From contig CM077643.1 of the NCBI GenBank assembly GCA_039707465.1, positions 374,641,419 to 374,705,418 on the forward strand: 64,000 nucleotides of DNA. Direction: 5' to 3'. Under the pieces are notes generated by a model, which was not told the DNA's origin, did no database searches, and worked only from the letters and a program-made list of their open reading frames with translations. How positions within the stretch are numbered: the stretch's first letter is position 1; every line of letters starts with the position of its first letter. This document shows positions 45,801 to 56,502 of the stretch, piece after piece. The translations under genes and the position numbers were made by a program. Source of the stretch: Rhabdophis nuchalis (taxonomy: Eukaryota > Chordata > Lepidosauria > Squamata > Natricidae).

Positions 45801-46463
45801 TTCTAGCGATCCAGGCTGCCAAACCACTACCAGTTCGGCCGAACTGATCTGAACCGGTAGGAACCCACCACTGTTCTCACTCAATTGTTATGAGTCTGTG
45901 TGACCCACTCCTTGTTTTCCTGAATATGTGTGCACTTCACACAAATGTATTGACATCTTTCTTACATCTTCTCTGCAATACTCACAGGTCCTCCGTGAAG
46001 CAGTAAGCTGCAGACAGGATCCACCAGCTGCTCAGAATTGCTCCTCTGCAGATAACCTTGTCTTTGGTTCGAATGCTGACCTGCCAGGGTAGGGTTTCAG
46101 ATGTCCCTGCTGGAGTTCCTTCTTTGAGTCTTGGTACTGTCCAGGAAGTGGCTCTGAATTTGGAACTCAGGCCACATGAAGAAATCGGAACGGTAGGCAA
46201 TGTTTTCAATTCTGTTTTAAAAAAGTGGAATTCATTCCTCTAAATGTGTGCCCATTTTCCAAGTGTGAGAAAGATAAATGTAAGCTCATTGGAACTGTAT
46301 GTCTTAGCCAGTCCTCTGTGATAATACAGCATGACCTGGACAGCTCCAAAATTATGTTTTTTCTTCTGGGATGTATGGAATAAAAACATTAAAAAGCATT
46401 CCACCTACTTGCATAAGAGACAGTCATGGAGGAGACCAGAAACAGAAGTACAAGCAGCTGCAT
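39571..46463 (-). CDS. PRSS55: PRSS55-like serine protease homologue, catalytically inactive, five exons
   Basis: The gene is spliced from 46463-46409, 46211-45986, 45149-44908, 40847-40705 and 39879-39571, giving 324 codons and a stop. Every intron is GT/AG and the phases 1,2,1,0 are those of S1-family genes. The product has an 18-residue signal peptide, a chymotrypsin-like domain and a hydrophobic C-terminus like the GPI signal of mammalian PRSS55. Family landmarks are LPWQVSI, WWILSAAYC, NNIALLLL, PICLP, DCWVA, ESGSPLFC and VGIASWG. The catalytic His is Tyr (AAYC) and the catalytic Asp is Asn (NNIAL). The Ser is kept, but GDSGGP is VESGSP. All five expected disulfide pairs are present, and there is one NST glycosylation sequon. 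Human PRSS55 is about 350 residues, is testis-specific and acts in sperm function; mammalian forms keep the triad. The neighbouring MSRA supports PRSS55 rather than PRSS54, which is also inactive. I infer a sperm or testis surface pseudoprotease; orthology is likely but not proven. Confidence 0.85.
40705..40847 (-). CDS. PRSS55: PRSS55-like exon 4
   Basis: A strong acceptor (TTTTGCCTGCAG) precedes 40847, and a GAG|GTATAC donor ends the exon in phase 0. It encodes EKLTHILRKVEV, then DVCSKE and NVFCAV (the Cys168-Cys182 pair in chymotrypsin numbering) and ends at EENCE. The specificity-pocket residue, usually Asp189, is Glu here. Confidence 0.85.
41403..41620. mobile_element. hAT-like element, CAGAGGTGGGTTCC family with CATCTTG core
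   Basis: Starts CAGAGGTGGGTTCCTACCGG and ends AAGCCGGAACCTG. Duplication ATGTATAT (41395-41402) versus ATGTATTT (41621-41628). Confidence 0.75.
42245..42351. mobile_element. Foldback hAT-like element, internally deleted (107 bp)
   Basis: CAGGGATGTCC termini. Part of the left arm is lost after TTTAAGACT. A perfect 8-bp duplication ATCTAGGC flanks it at 42237-42244 and 42352-42359. Confidence 0.9.
42756..43300. mobile_element. Tc1/mariner-superfamily element, non-autonomous, 545 bp
   Basis: Inverted termini CACTATATTGCCAAAAGTAT and CTTTTGGCAATATAATG, each flanked by TA. Over about 28 terminal bases the two ends differ at only three sites. The interior contains GTGGCCTACCACTTCATGGC, TTCCACGTTCTTATAATAC and TGTGGCCATGGAAGTGATTGG, and has only broken coding frames. 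The body and termini resemble a Tc1-like family I recall as abundant in teleost fish. It lies in intron 3 of the PRSS55-like gene. Confidence 0.88.
43340..43739. mobile_element. Non-autonomous hAT-like element, AGGTTYGCCATCA family
   Basis: Termini CCATGATGGCAAACCTATGG and AAAAGGTTCGCCATCACTG are inverted repeats. The interior is GC-rich with GCGCGCATGCATGCGC. The flanks CTACAGGC and CTGTACGC are too different to call a duplication with confidence. Confidence 0.7.
44908..45149 (-). CDS. PRSS55: PRSS55-like exon 3 (catalytic Asp position)
   Basis: The acceptor is CCCAAG before 45149. The exon encodes MIIHEDFNSTSLRNNIALLLL, PICLP and DCWVATW. The DIAL motif that normally carries the catalytic Asp reads NIAL. 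The donor G|GTACTG at 44907 is weak, but it is the only one giving the right phase for exon 4. NST at the turn before the Asp position is a glycosylation sequon. Confidence 0.85.
45624..45873. mobile_element. hAT-like element, CAGGAGTGGGTTCC family with CATGATGG core
   Basis: Termini CAGGAGTGGGTTCC and GGAACCCACCACTG. A perfect 8-bp duplication TTCTCACT flanks it at 45616-45623 and 45874-45881. It lies in intron 2 of the PRSS55-like gene. Confidence 0.88.
45986..46211 (-). CDS. PRSS55: PRSS55-like exon 2 (propeptide, activation region, catalytic His position)
   Basis: The exon lies between an AAAACAG acceptor and a GTGAGT donor at 45985-45980. It encodes the propeptide Cys (SSCG), a degenerate activation site PR-LKEG where active enzymes have R-IVGG, then LPWQVSI and WWILSAAYC. 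In AAYC the catalytic His of the usual AAHC is Tyr. The exon ends two bases into a codon. Confidence 0.85.
46409..46463 (-). CDS. PRSS55: PRSS55-like exon 1 (signal peptide)
   Basis: The ATG at 46463-46461 opens an 18-codon hydrophobic stretch, MQLLVLLFLVSSMTVSYA, a typical signal peptide. A GTAGGT donor follows at 46408-46403. One base of the next codon is left over (phase 1), which matches the two leading bases of exon 2. The -3 base before the ATG is A, a good initiation context. No other start upstream is supported. Confidence 0.8.
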
Positions 46464-46654
46464 CTTGCTCTCTTTTTAAAGGGGTCCTCAATCTCAATGC
46501 TGAACAAAGAACTTCCTACAAATACCACCGTGTAGCTCAGAAGAAATGTATTTGCCTAGAAGAGGCATGACCCACATTTCTTCTGCCCCATGTGACCTCA
46601 TGCCCTACCTAAATCACCTGTGATGATATCATAATGGAATCCTGGGGTTTGCCT

Positions 46655-46838
46655 CAGGGGTAAAATTCAACAAGTTCTGACAGGTTCTGGAGAACCGGTA
46701 GCGCAAATTTTGAGTAGTTCGGAGAACTGACAAATACCACCCCTTGCTGGCCCCAGGAGTGGGGAAGGAATGGGGATTTTGCTGTATCCTTCCCCTGCCA
46801 CGCCCACAGAATTAAAACAAAATTGAATTTCACCACTG
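46655..46838. mobile_element. Short hAT-like element, CAGGGGTAAAATTC family
   Basis: Termini CAGGGGTAAAATTC and GAATTTCACCACTG. A perfect 8-bp duplication GTTTGCCT flanks it at 46647-46654 and 46839-46846. It lies about 190 bases upstream of the PRSS55-like start codon, so it may be in or next to the promoter. Confidence 0.88.
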
Positions 46839-47055
46839 GTTTGCCTAGTATTTGCAAATCCATGAATGTGTGTCCACATTTCTGGTACTCAAATTTCAAA
46901 GGAACATGGAATTGGGGGGGGGGGGGGGTGTTGAATGGTGAAAGGATACATGTGGCAGGTACCCAAAAGACTGGTGCAAATTTGAGACTGAGGGGTATAT
47001 TTGAACTTTAACATGAGCTGTATGGGTTACATTTCAAAAAGTAGAGGCTTGAGGA

Positions 47056-47189
47056 CAGGGGTGTCAAACTCGCGTCATCATGGAGGCATCATGTGATGTA
47101 TTGCAACCTTCCCCCCTTCGCTAAACTGGTTGTGGGCGTGGCCAGTGGGTGACGCATCTGGCCTGCGGCCTGCCAGTTTGACAGCCCTG
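47056..47189. mobile_element. Short hAT-like element, CAGGGGTGTCAAACTC short form
   Basis: Termini CAGGGGTGTCAAACTC and CAGTTTGACAGCCCTG. Duplication CTTGAGGA (47048-47055) versus CTTTAGGA (47190-47197), one change. Same family as 2329 and 56503. Confidence 0.82.
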
Positions 47190-47197
47190 CTTTAGGA

Positions 47198-50100
47198 GAA
47201 ACAAGTGGACAGAATCAAGAAAAAAAACCAATTTTGATTTCACTTAAATTAAATCATATGTTTATAATTTGTCAGCAATGTTTGGAGGGGTTCTATAGAA
47301 AACTTTTCAAAAAATGAAATAATTGAATTTAGTATTAATAGAAACCTTTGATTTAGTTAAAAAGATGAGTTCAAATTATATCAAATGAGTCAAAATGTTT
47401 TAAATTACATTATACATTTTTATTTCTATAATGTATATTTATATACATTATAAAGTCAATCCATGTAATCAGCTAAACAGCAGGGATAATTGGCTCTCCC
47501 CGACCTGGACTGGACAAACTGGATAGGAAAACAGGAAAACTAATTACTGTACATCATGCTATTTACCAAAGAAGTGACATTCACAGATTATGGATATCGA
47601 GAAATAGTGCTAGTAAAAGGATGTTGCACAGAGTGAAAATATGATTCTGGTTGAAATCTGGAATATATAAAAAAAGAAACTGCAGGAACAATCATAGCCG
47701 TTCAAGAACAAATCAATCCTGCAAAGAAATGCCAACAAAGCCAAAAAGGCCAGTGATATAAAATAAACTAGGAGATAATCTCATTAGTGGCTGTAATAAA
47801 ACCATTTAACAGAGTGAACATACTATAGTTCCATGATACACATTAAAATCATCCTCTGGGATTTAGGTAGGAAATTTGGCATTACTGTTTGTAAGAATCA
47901 CTGAGAACTTGTGCCTAAAAAGTTTTGCAAAATGAAAAAATAAAAATGTGAGATTTCAAAACTGATTCAAAAAAATTGATAGGAACTTAAAGCATAATAT
48001 ACTGTACATCTCTGTCACAGAAAAGCATACCAAAAGTTAAAGAGACCCATTTTAAATTATTTCTGACATTTAAATGAACATACTGGGCATAATTCCTGCT
48101 CTAATCTTAAATTTCTAAACACTATGGTCTGTTTACCAACAGATTATTACATACCAATCTTTATCCACATAATTCTTTACACACAAGTCATGGGGATCTT
48201 TGAGATATCTCCCAGTCTTGTTTGAGAGGCAATTTATCCTCCTTTCAATCAAAAGCATAGCTCTCTCAATGACATGGCAGAGATGCAACACTGGCATATA
48301 ATTAAGATTATTTTTGTTGCCATCAGCACCCCCAAATATGATATATCATTTGTCCCCAATGAAACTCAGAGCTTTTTCTACTGTTGCTCTAGTTGTATTT
48401 TCACTTGCTTCACTACTCCCAGATCTCTAATTAATTGGGGTGTGTGCATGCTTATGAGCTCTGCAATGAAGAATAAATGCTGAAGAGTGTTATGTAAAAA
48501 TTGCTTGGCTCATTTCCAGGTTCCATTAATTAAGCAAGTGTTGGCAGAATTGACAGCCATCTATCCACACCAATCTCCAAGGGCAAACCAAATTCCTGGA
48601 GGATAAAGCTATCAATGGCTACTAGATCACAGGGATATTTTTCTCAGTACTCTAAAACTGCTCTCATATCCTGCTGGCAGTCTTCCCAATGATATCTGGT
48701 TGGCCAATATGGGAAGAAGAATTTTGGATTAAAGAGGCCTTTGATTTAATCCCACATGCTCTTTATGTTCTTATTAACCTGCTCTACTGAACCTTAGATA
48801 ATACTGTTCTAGAGGATTGGGTTAGGGGGAGAGGGAGGAGGAAGGGAGGGGGAGGGAGGGGGAGGGAGGGAGGGAGGGAGGGAGAGAGAGAGGGAGAACT
48901 CCAAAATAAATACACCAGAATGCCCTTTGACCGTGTTGAGAAATCCAGCTAGGATCAGAGTCATGTGAAAAAAATCTACACCACTATTAGAAAGGGTACC
49001 GTTTTATTGAAAGCAATTGGAAAAGGAAAAATCTGAGTGAGAAGTCTATTCTGGCTACAAATCATATTGCATTCATATATTCCAATAATGAGGAAGAAAG
49101 GCTCACAAAAGGGGGAGAAAAGCCTGGGTTTGTATGTTTAAAAAAAAAAAAAGCAATTATAGGGGATAATATAGATTGGAAGCTCTTGATATGAAGAAAA
49201 AGTTTTGACCTTCTCTCCACAAGCTGTTTTCTCAATGAACCCTTTTCTCTAAACCATAAATTAATGCTATTTGCCAAAGTTGAGCTAACAAGCAAGCCAC
49301 CCATCACTTTGACATACATGAAGCAAAACGGTATGAAATGGATACTGACATTTTGCCATTCTCTTGCATCTCTTTCTTAATTATTCAGACACTAATGAAG
49401 TTGTACACACAGACACACAAAACATTTGCCAATATATTACTACTTCGAAGAGAAGGTCTCTAAATCTAGGCCAAAATATACACTTAGTTGCTCTTTATTT
49501 AAAGGGAGAATGCCAACTTTATTGCCAACTAGCAATAAAACGTTAATAGACTCCATTTTTCCACACACTTTCTTAGGTCTCATTATTAAAGATGGAATAT
49601 CTTTAAATAATCTCACCTCAGAAGGACAGTGACTTTATCTTGCTAGTTCAGTGAACTGATTAAAGTAACAGGTTGATCACAATGTGTTCAGTTAACTTTT
49701 TTAAATGCTTACTTTGTGAAAATATCCTCCATGCCCACCAAGCCATTTTGTGGGGTGACAGACCATATTCTTGAATATAAATCATGCATACATTGGTATA
49801 AATTAAATAAAGTTACCCAGAAAAATCAATGAAAAACTGAATTATAAATCCAGTCTGGATATGGCATAAGTTCTATGGGTGGGATAAGCAATTATCTCTA
49901 AAATGTAAGAAACACAAAATAGCAGCTGATTTCACAGAAAATGCTTTGAGTTACCCTAATATCACTCCTATTTGCCTGTTCTACATAATGGTAGTAAATT
50001 AAATGATCAGGAAACCATTATTGATAATTTGTTTCCTGTTACAATTCAAGTAGACTTCCTGGATTGCCATGAACCAGAAGACTTCCTGGATTGCCATGAA

Positions 50101-50894
50101 CCAGAAGTCAAGAATAAAACTTGGTTCAAAAGTCCATCTTATTTATTAGTGGTGAGAATGGTACCGAAGAGCTGTAGGCTATGTGCTAGTTGAAGGTTTC
50201 CCATGTCTTCACTGATAAGGAAACAATCCTTGACACACTAATGTCATTTCCCCACCTTCTTTGATAAGTGAAAATCAGGAAAACAAATCATAGGCAGAGT
50301 ACAGACATATTCCTGGGGGATCTGAAATAGCTGCGACAATTACAATCACCTCTATATACATTCTAGGAGCTGAGCACAGAGCGGATGGCTTTCAATTGCT
50401 AACAAATACTCTGACATTCAAACCTCAGGAACTATCAGTGGGATGTGTAAATATGAATGTGTAGGCAGGTGTCCTGTAAGTCCAGGGAAGCATCAGTATC
50501 ATTTTTATGAAGACATTCTATGATGGATTTCACAGTCTCCCTTCAGAACTGGCAAGGTCTTGTGTCACAGTTCACTTGCTCCAGTCAGGATAATGAACCA
50601 TCTCTTGTTTTTCTTGGTACAATGAAAAATACAGAATATGAATCTCTTGCCCAGAAGTTCGTACTCAATGATTTGTTTAGATAAGGTAATCGATGGCTTT
50701 CAGGATAATGTGATTAATTTTTGTTACCTTGTGTGTCCATGGGAATAATGACATCTTCAATGTGCTCATGTGATATCATCTTAAAGACCTATGAATCTGG
50801 TGTTATATAAGTGGGCAAAGATCAAACCTGCCCATCCAGCAGCAGAAACTGTTGTTATTTGTATTACTTCTTTTTTAGTAAGGGAACATGTTTC
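47198..50894. other. Repeat-poor intergenic stretch between the two genes
   Basis: No gene recognised. It holds a GGGA-type purine microsatellite at about 48833-48895 and a 27-bp tandem duplication at 50052-50105. It is the least repeat-dense part of the window, so it is where conserved non-coding elements would be easiest to find. Confidence 0.45.
50052..50105 (+). repeat. 27-bp perfect tandem duplication
   Basis: Two identical 27-base units beginning AGACTTCCTGGATTG. Confidence 0.97.
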
Positions 50895-50902
50895 CTCTAG
50901 AT

Positions 50903-51174
50903 CAGGGGTGTCAAACCCACGGCCCATGGGGTGTTTAGATCTGGCCCAGGGGCTGCCCTAGAAACAGAGAAGGACTGGTCCATCGTGCCTCTGCCAGAAA
51001 AAATGGAGCTTGAGAGCCCATTTTCGCAGGCAGAGCGCTCTGGCCACCACAGTCGCCCCCGACACGAATGATGTCAAACTGGCCATGCCCACCCTGGCTA
51101 CACCAACCCTGCCCCCCCCAAGGTCAAACACAATCCTGATGCAGCCCTCAATGAAATAGAGTTTGACACCCCTG
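50903..51174. mobile_element. Non-autonomous hAT-like element, CAGGGGTGTCAAACTC long form
   Basis: Termini CAGGGGTGTCAAACCC and GAGTTTGACACCCCTG. A perfect 8-bp duplication CTCTAGAT flanks it at 50895-50902 and 51175-51182. A shorter sibling of 14429-14825. Confidence 0.9.
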
Positions 51175-51182
51175 CTCTAGAT

Positions 51183-54100
51183 TCAGGTTGAAGATGGAGT
51201 TCCTCACAGTTTGAAGATGATCCTTGTCTCTATAGTCTCAGAATCAACTTTTGGTGGAAGGATTTCATTTTGTCCTTCATTCCACTTAAGATCTCATCTA
51301 GAGACCCCTACAAGCAGCTTAGTCCCTTTGAAAGTGTTTGATACTGGCAGCCATCATATGACACCTTTGCCTGGGAATGAAGCATTATCCAGACTTGCAT
51401 TCACCATGAAGGCAGCAGACAGTATGGATTGGGCATTGCTGGCTTTGAACCACATTGGTCTCCAGATTGTGGCAAGCACATCTTTTTTCTGTAATAGTGC
51501 AATTATTATGGAGCAAGCTTTTATTCGAATTAAGGCATGTACCTACCTTTTTACTATCTGGGAGGTGAGGTCTGCAATGATTAGACTTCTCTACAAGTAT
51601 GTATATATAGGAGGAGGACAGAGTGTGCCACCCAGATCCCTTTGGGAGTGGGAGGAAGACAGGAACACAAATATTTGTTTTTAAGTTTGTACTGGCTGAT
51701 TATGGAGTTGAAATGCCAGATACTCTGCCTGAAGGGCACAAGATAAGGGCAACTATCAATAAAAGAACACAGCTATAATTTAATCAAACCAGAATCTGGT
51801 TTTATGTGTTGATTTTATAATTACTGGCAATAGGCAGGCCCAATTGTTTTGTTTTGTTTTTGTTTTTAATTTAGGGGAAAGTTAGTAAGAAGCTATAGCT
51901 CAAGTCACTCATTTTACTCTTTAACCTTATCCAGAGTAGAAAAAATGACCTCAATTTTTGGAGGAGTTGAGGTTTTTAAAATGAATGATGGGAGGCCTTA
52001 TACAGTATCTCTGCAAGACTATGGTACTAAGTTTATCTACTAACCTCCCTAAATATCAAAATTTAAAAGTCATTCCAAACCTACCTAGAGAAATTTGGGG
52101 AGCTGCAAATGGGGGATTGCAGCTGTATGTGGGCTGGGGGTTGCCCTCTCTAGCACTAGAGTGATATTTTTCTCCCGCCTGATATTCTCATTTGTAAATG
52201 GCTATGTTATATAGAGGATCTTTCCCCACTGATGAGCTGAAGCTATTCAGCCATACTTGAGGTGGCAAAACATAATGCCAGATTGAATGTTGTTCCCATT
52301 GTCAAACTCTAACCTGCCTCTATTCTCAATCATTTCTGTCACTTGACTTCCCTCCAAGGTTACTGGTGACAAATCCCAATACATTTTGTACCATTTTCTA
52401 TCTTGGATAGTGTTGAACTGGGGGAGGAGGAATGCTACTTTAAATCTGGTAAGGAATTATTTAAACTGTCTCACTCATAGTTTGAAATAAGTAAATGTAA
52501 CATCATGGGAGGGCACATGGTTGACAAACGATGTGGCCAAATATGTTTATGCTGTGACTGGGAAGAAATGGAGTCAGGCCATGATTCCCTTTAAGGTACC
52601 AGAAATCTCTCTGGTTTTCTCACAGGAGGCAAATGCAGCAGCCCATCTGAAAATAAAGTTATACTATATTTGGATTGGTTAGCTCACATGAACATATAAT
52701 GAATGACTAAGGAGCCAAATTATTCATTACCTCTATACAAATGGCACAAAGGTCATGAAGCCAAAAGCAATGAATATATCAGTAGCATTTCTAGGCAGTA
52801 CACAAATAAATATAATCTTAAGGCAGGTTGGGCAGGACCTGTTTGAAATGATGACCTGACAGCATTACATTAAGCGACCACTATGAGAAATAAGTGTCCT
52901 GGTAGGAGAAAACCTCTCTTGATGCTTTGCTAAACCCAAAATCAAATGGTATCAAGATGTGCTAATGAATACAAACTCCAACAGCACTTTTCATCTTAAA
53001 CAATGGTGATTCTAAAGCTGTAATTTGTGATTGCTCTTTGGCAATGAACACTGTTTTGCCAAAGAGATCCCACTCAGTAGAATACCCACACCCACACCAA
53101 CCAATATTAGCCAGAAGCAAAGATAGCAGGAGTAAGGTACCAACATCATCATTATACCCGTTCTCCCTTTCATTTCCTTTTCACCAAGTGGCTGGGAAAT
53201 TATAGATAGTGCTGGTTTCCTTGACAGTGAACAATAGAACAATTCAGAGGTATAATGCTCAACACAATACATTCTGTTACTATAGGAACCAGGCATTTCA
53301 AGTGGTGGTGGGGATCCAAGAGGGAAAGCAGAGTTACACATTAAGACCTTGCCAATGGCCGACAATGAAATGCACCATACGTTTTGCTGATTTCCATCAC
53401 TGACCAACCGGATGAAAAGCAAATAGCTGGAAGTGGTTGTGTGAGTGTGGCTTAAAGGATGTGACCAGTTCACAATTTCACCATTTTTCTTTGTTACAAA
53501 AGAGCATTTGGAAGAGAGATGCACCACAAAGATTGAGGCTATATATTTATGGCTATGTGGAGACCTCCAGGAAAGAGTATCTGATCTTTAGTTACCAAAC
53601 TGTGAGCCAAAAGTCAAGTCCCAGACCTGGATTCCGTATAGTTAAGATAACAGCACCAATAACCAATATTTGCAGCCCTTTTATTGTTATATATTTGTTA
53701 CAGTTTCCCTACTAATTCAGACCAATTCTCAGGTCAACAGAATCTACTTTGCTTCTTCTGTATGTGATCCATTCCCATGATTGAGGAGCTCACTCTCTCT
53801 GTATGTGTGTTGATGTAAGAGATTGTGACTGGTGAAAGAATTAGGGAACACCATCTTAAACAAGTTTGTATAAAACAAATATTTGGGGCATGCAATAAAT
53901 CTGTGAGTGGAAAACCTCATAAAACTTAAAGCTTTCTTTTTACATTTCAGAATCATGCTGGGGGATCAAGTAAGAAACTTACTCAACATCAACGTTCTCA
54001 CATCCCTCACTTATTTTCAGCATATACCCAATTTCTTGCATAATGTAATAGTTTTTACGGGTAGTTATAGCTACATAATGTTCCCACTTGAAATTTATTT

Positions 54101-54950
54101 AGCAGTTGACTTCAAAAAGCATATATATAATGGTACCACAACCTGGGGCAGAGTTATCAGACTAATAGCTAGTTGTTAATATTGTATCTCTGATGCTAAT
54201 GTATAAAGTGAATCCTACATTTGATATTTTGAGTAAAGAAATGGGAGAGGTGTGGAGATGCTAATCCTGCCTTTGTCTCCTGTTTCTCAAACTCAATTTA
54301 TTCCCAGGGAAACATTCCCCCCAATAATTTTGCTAATATCCTTTCTTGTTACTTAAACTTAACATGCATACATTTGCCTTAACTCTTCAGCTTATAGTAT
54401 TAATGTAAAAAGTTATGTTAGCTTATATGATACAAAATCCCACCAAATCTTACCCACATGGCACTAATGGGATTCCGGTGCATACATATTCAGCAAGATT
54501 ATAAATGTGCAACATGGCAGCCTATATGTCAAATATAATCTACAATGACCACTTTTGTAAATCTGGCCAATGAACAGAGCCAAAAAATTTAAGCTGTTCC
54601 CTCTCATTTTAAGGTTTGGGAGACTGCTTAAGGGGTGACATTTTCTTAACCTTAATCCTTGCAATAGTTTGTGCATTCATTTGTTTAAAAAAAAAACAAA
54701 TCTTTTATACACTGCACCAATGGATATTGCACAACTGGAGTTTAGCCCTCAATGTGCCATAGAAAGACCACTATGGCCTTCATGGCTTCAGAAATGTAAT
54801 GTCTCTGATATAAACCATCATGGATCATGTCCCTATATTTTTAAGCATGATCCTTCACAGTTTTAGGAAATTGTTCATCTTCTGAAAAGGCAGAGAGTAC
54901 TATGCTTAAGCAGAAAATCCTCTTCCACTATGCAGATTTTCTAAGTGTAA
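51183..54950. other. Intergenic stretch downstream of MSRA
   Basis: No established gene. The plus frame at 51211-51684 (157 codons) has no recognisable domain. The minus frame at 53012-53527 is listed separately. No repeat family was recognised. Confidence 0.4.
53012..53527 (-). other. Unassigned open frame with one membrane-like segment
   Basis: 171 codons. Near the C-terminus, SYCYLCFWLILVGVGVGILLSG-like text (about residues 131-155) forms a single hydrophobic stretch preceded by EKEMKGR and followed by a basic tail. I recognise no family, see no clear start context or splice sites, and the low-complexity SHTHTTTSS stretch argues against coding. It could be chance. Confidence 0.12.
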
Positions 54951-54954
54951 TGAA

Positions 54955-54966
54955 TTTATTTTTATT
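54955..54966 (-). promoter_or_regulatory. Probable MSRA polyadenylation signals
   Basis: Two adjacent AATAAA hexamers on the minus strand, about 225 bases beyond the MSRA stop. Confidence 0.45.
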
Positions 54967-55188
54967 TAAAAATGTGATCTTTCCCCCCCTATCTAAACTC
55001 AAAAGGATAGAGTCCAAGGAAGAATGCACAATAAATTTTGCATTACTTGATACTATGCCTTTTCTTGAGAATAAGTGCCACTGATTTCATATTTGTGAAA
55101 GCTACACTGAATTCAGCGGTAAAAATCCAAAACACACTTCTTTAAGTTTGACATGTGCTTTAGGGAATGATTGCCCTGTGATTAAGGA

Positions 55189-55353
55189 TCATCCTTTAAT
55201 ACCAATAGGACAGGAAACCCCTGTGCCTCCAAGTCCACAGTAACCATTAGGGTGCTTGCTTAGGTACTGCTGATGATATTCTTCAGCATAATAGAACTCT
55301 GGAGCCTCACGGATTTCAGTTGTGATGAGCCCAAAACTATTTTCTGTCAATAC
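55189..55353 (-). CDS. MSRA: MSRA last coding exon (peptide methionine sulfoxide reductase A)
   Basis: The exon follows a TCTTTGGCAG acceptor and begins in phase 0 with VLTENSFG. It encodes the last 54 residues and a TGA stop. [29 protein letters not shown] ([10 protein letters not shown]) and [10 protein letters not shown] are the hallmark C-terminus of vertebrate MSRA. MSRA reduces the S-epimer of methionine sulfoxide in cytosol and mitochondria. The two Cys here (GYCG and VSCP) are the resolving cysteines that pass the disulfide to thioredoxin; the catalytic GCFW cysteine lies in an exon beyond this window. The protein ends GIKG where human has GIKK. No other MSRA exon was found up to 64000, in keeping with the very long introns of this gene. 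Confidence 0.95.
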   Translation of the reverse strand, partial: VLTENSFGLITTEIREAPEFYYAEEYHQQYLSKHPNGYCGLGGTGVSCPIGIKG

Positions 55354-56502
55354 CTGCCAAAGATAAAAGAAAGAAAGAAAGAAAGAGAAGGAAAGAATCT
55401 TATTAGGAATCATTTACAAGAAGTCATATGAATGATTAATAACAGAACTTTGAACTTGGTCAGAAAGAGAAAATATTTCACAGTTTAACGGAGAACATGC
55501 TTGGCTCTAAATCTAGGGTTAATGTGAACTTGAGCAAGTATAGCTTGATGGGTAGAGAATTAATTTAGGAGTGGGCAACCCAAATCTATACTTGTTAGAA
55601 GTACCCTGGATGACATTGGTCTACTCACTCACTGTAGAAGGGGAGACATGCCACTTTATAGTAGTCAGAAATCAGGGATTAGTTAATCTGAATAGATTCC
55701 TTCAGTTTATAAAGCTAATCAATATTCCTGAGCCCAAATTCTTGAGGTGACTACTGGTAGATACAATTGTAGAAATATGAATATTGTATATCTATAATTC
55801 TTTGGAGAAGGGATCTAAAGACAACAGGAAAAATTATTCTGTGATAGTTTTAGTTTACTGTAGGAGAATTACAGGCCTTGTAGCGGTCTTGCAGAGAGAC
55901 TTAAGATAAAACGTGGAGAGTATTAGTCTTAGCACTTTCCTATTACTAATAATAAAAAGTCACCCTCAGTATTTTCTCATGTTTCGCTTGAATGAAAACT
56001 AAAGCATACATCTCCATAACGTGGGGATATTTTAATAATGAAATGGGAAAATAGTCCTTGGAATGAGCTCTCTTATTATCAGTATTTACCTTTCTACATT
56101 ATTGCTACCATTCACTGCATACTTTTTACAATGGACAATTAAAGCAATCTGAAAAAATTCAACATTTGCTTTCTTCAGTCAGATACTGAGAGTCATTTCC
56201 AACTTTTCATTTGCAAGAAACAGACACCCATGGAGGTATTCCTTCAGTCTGGGGAAAAGATAGAAGTTTCTCACAGCAAGTCCCCCTGAACTGAAGTGAG
56301 AGAGCATGCGCTAAAGAAAATGTCAGAGCATTAATACAATAGTACTGTTGCCAATATGCAACATTAAAGGGATTATTTTTCATTCAACCCATTATGCCAC
56401 CTAACAAAAACAAGAGATGGGGTGATAAACACCAAAAGTTTTGAGATAATTAGAAAATTGGGTGAATTCTGGCTATGTACAGTATATTTGTTTCCTCTAG
56501 AA

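Noticed and set aside
39571..46463. Snake venom serine protease (kallikrein-like toxin) gene
   Set aside because: The exon sequences match PRSS55 landmarks, including its C-terminal anchor-like tail, the neighbour is MSRA, and the catalytic residues are missing. Nothing indicates a venom gene.
39571..46463. PRSS54 as the identity
   Set aside because: PRSS54 is also inactive and exon 3 resembles it, but exons 2 and 5 and the linkage to MSRA fit PRSS55 better.
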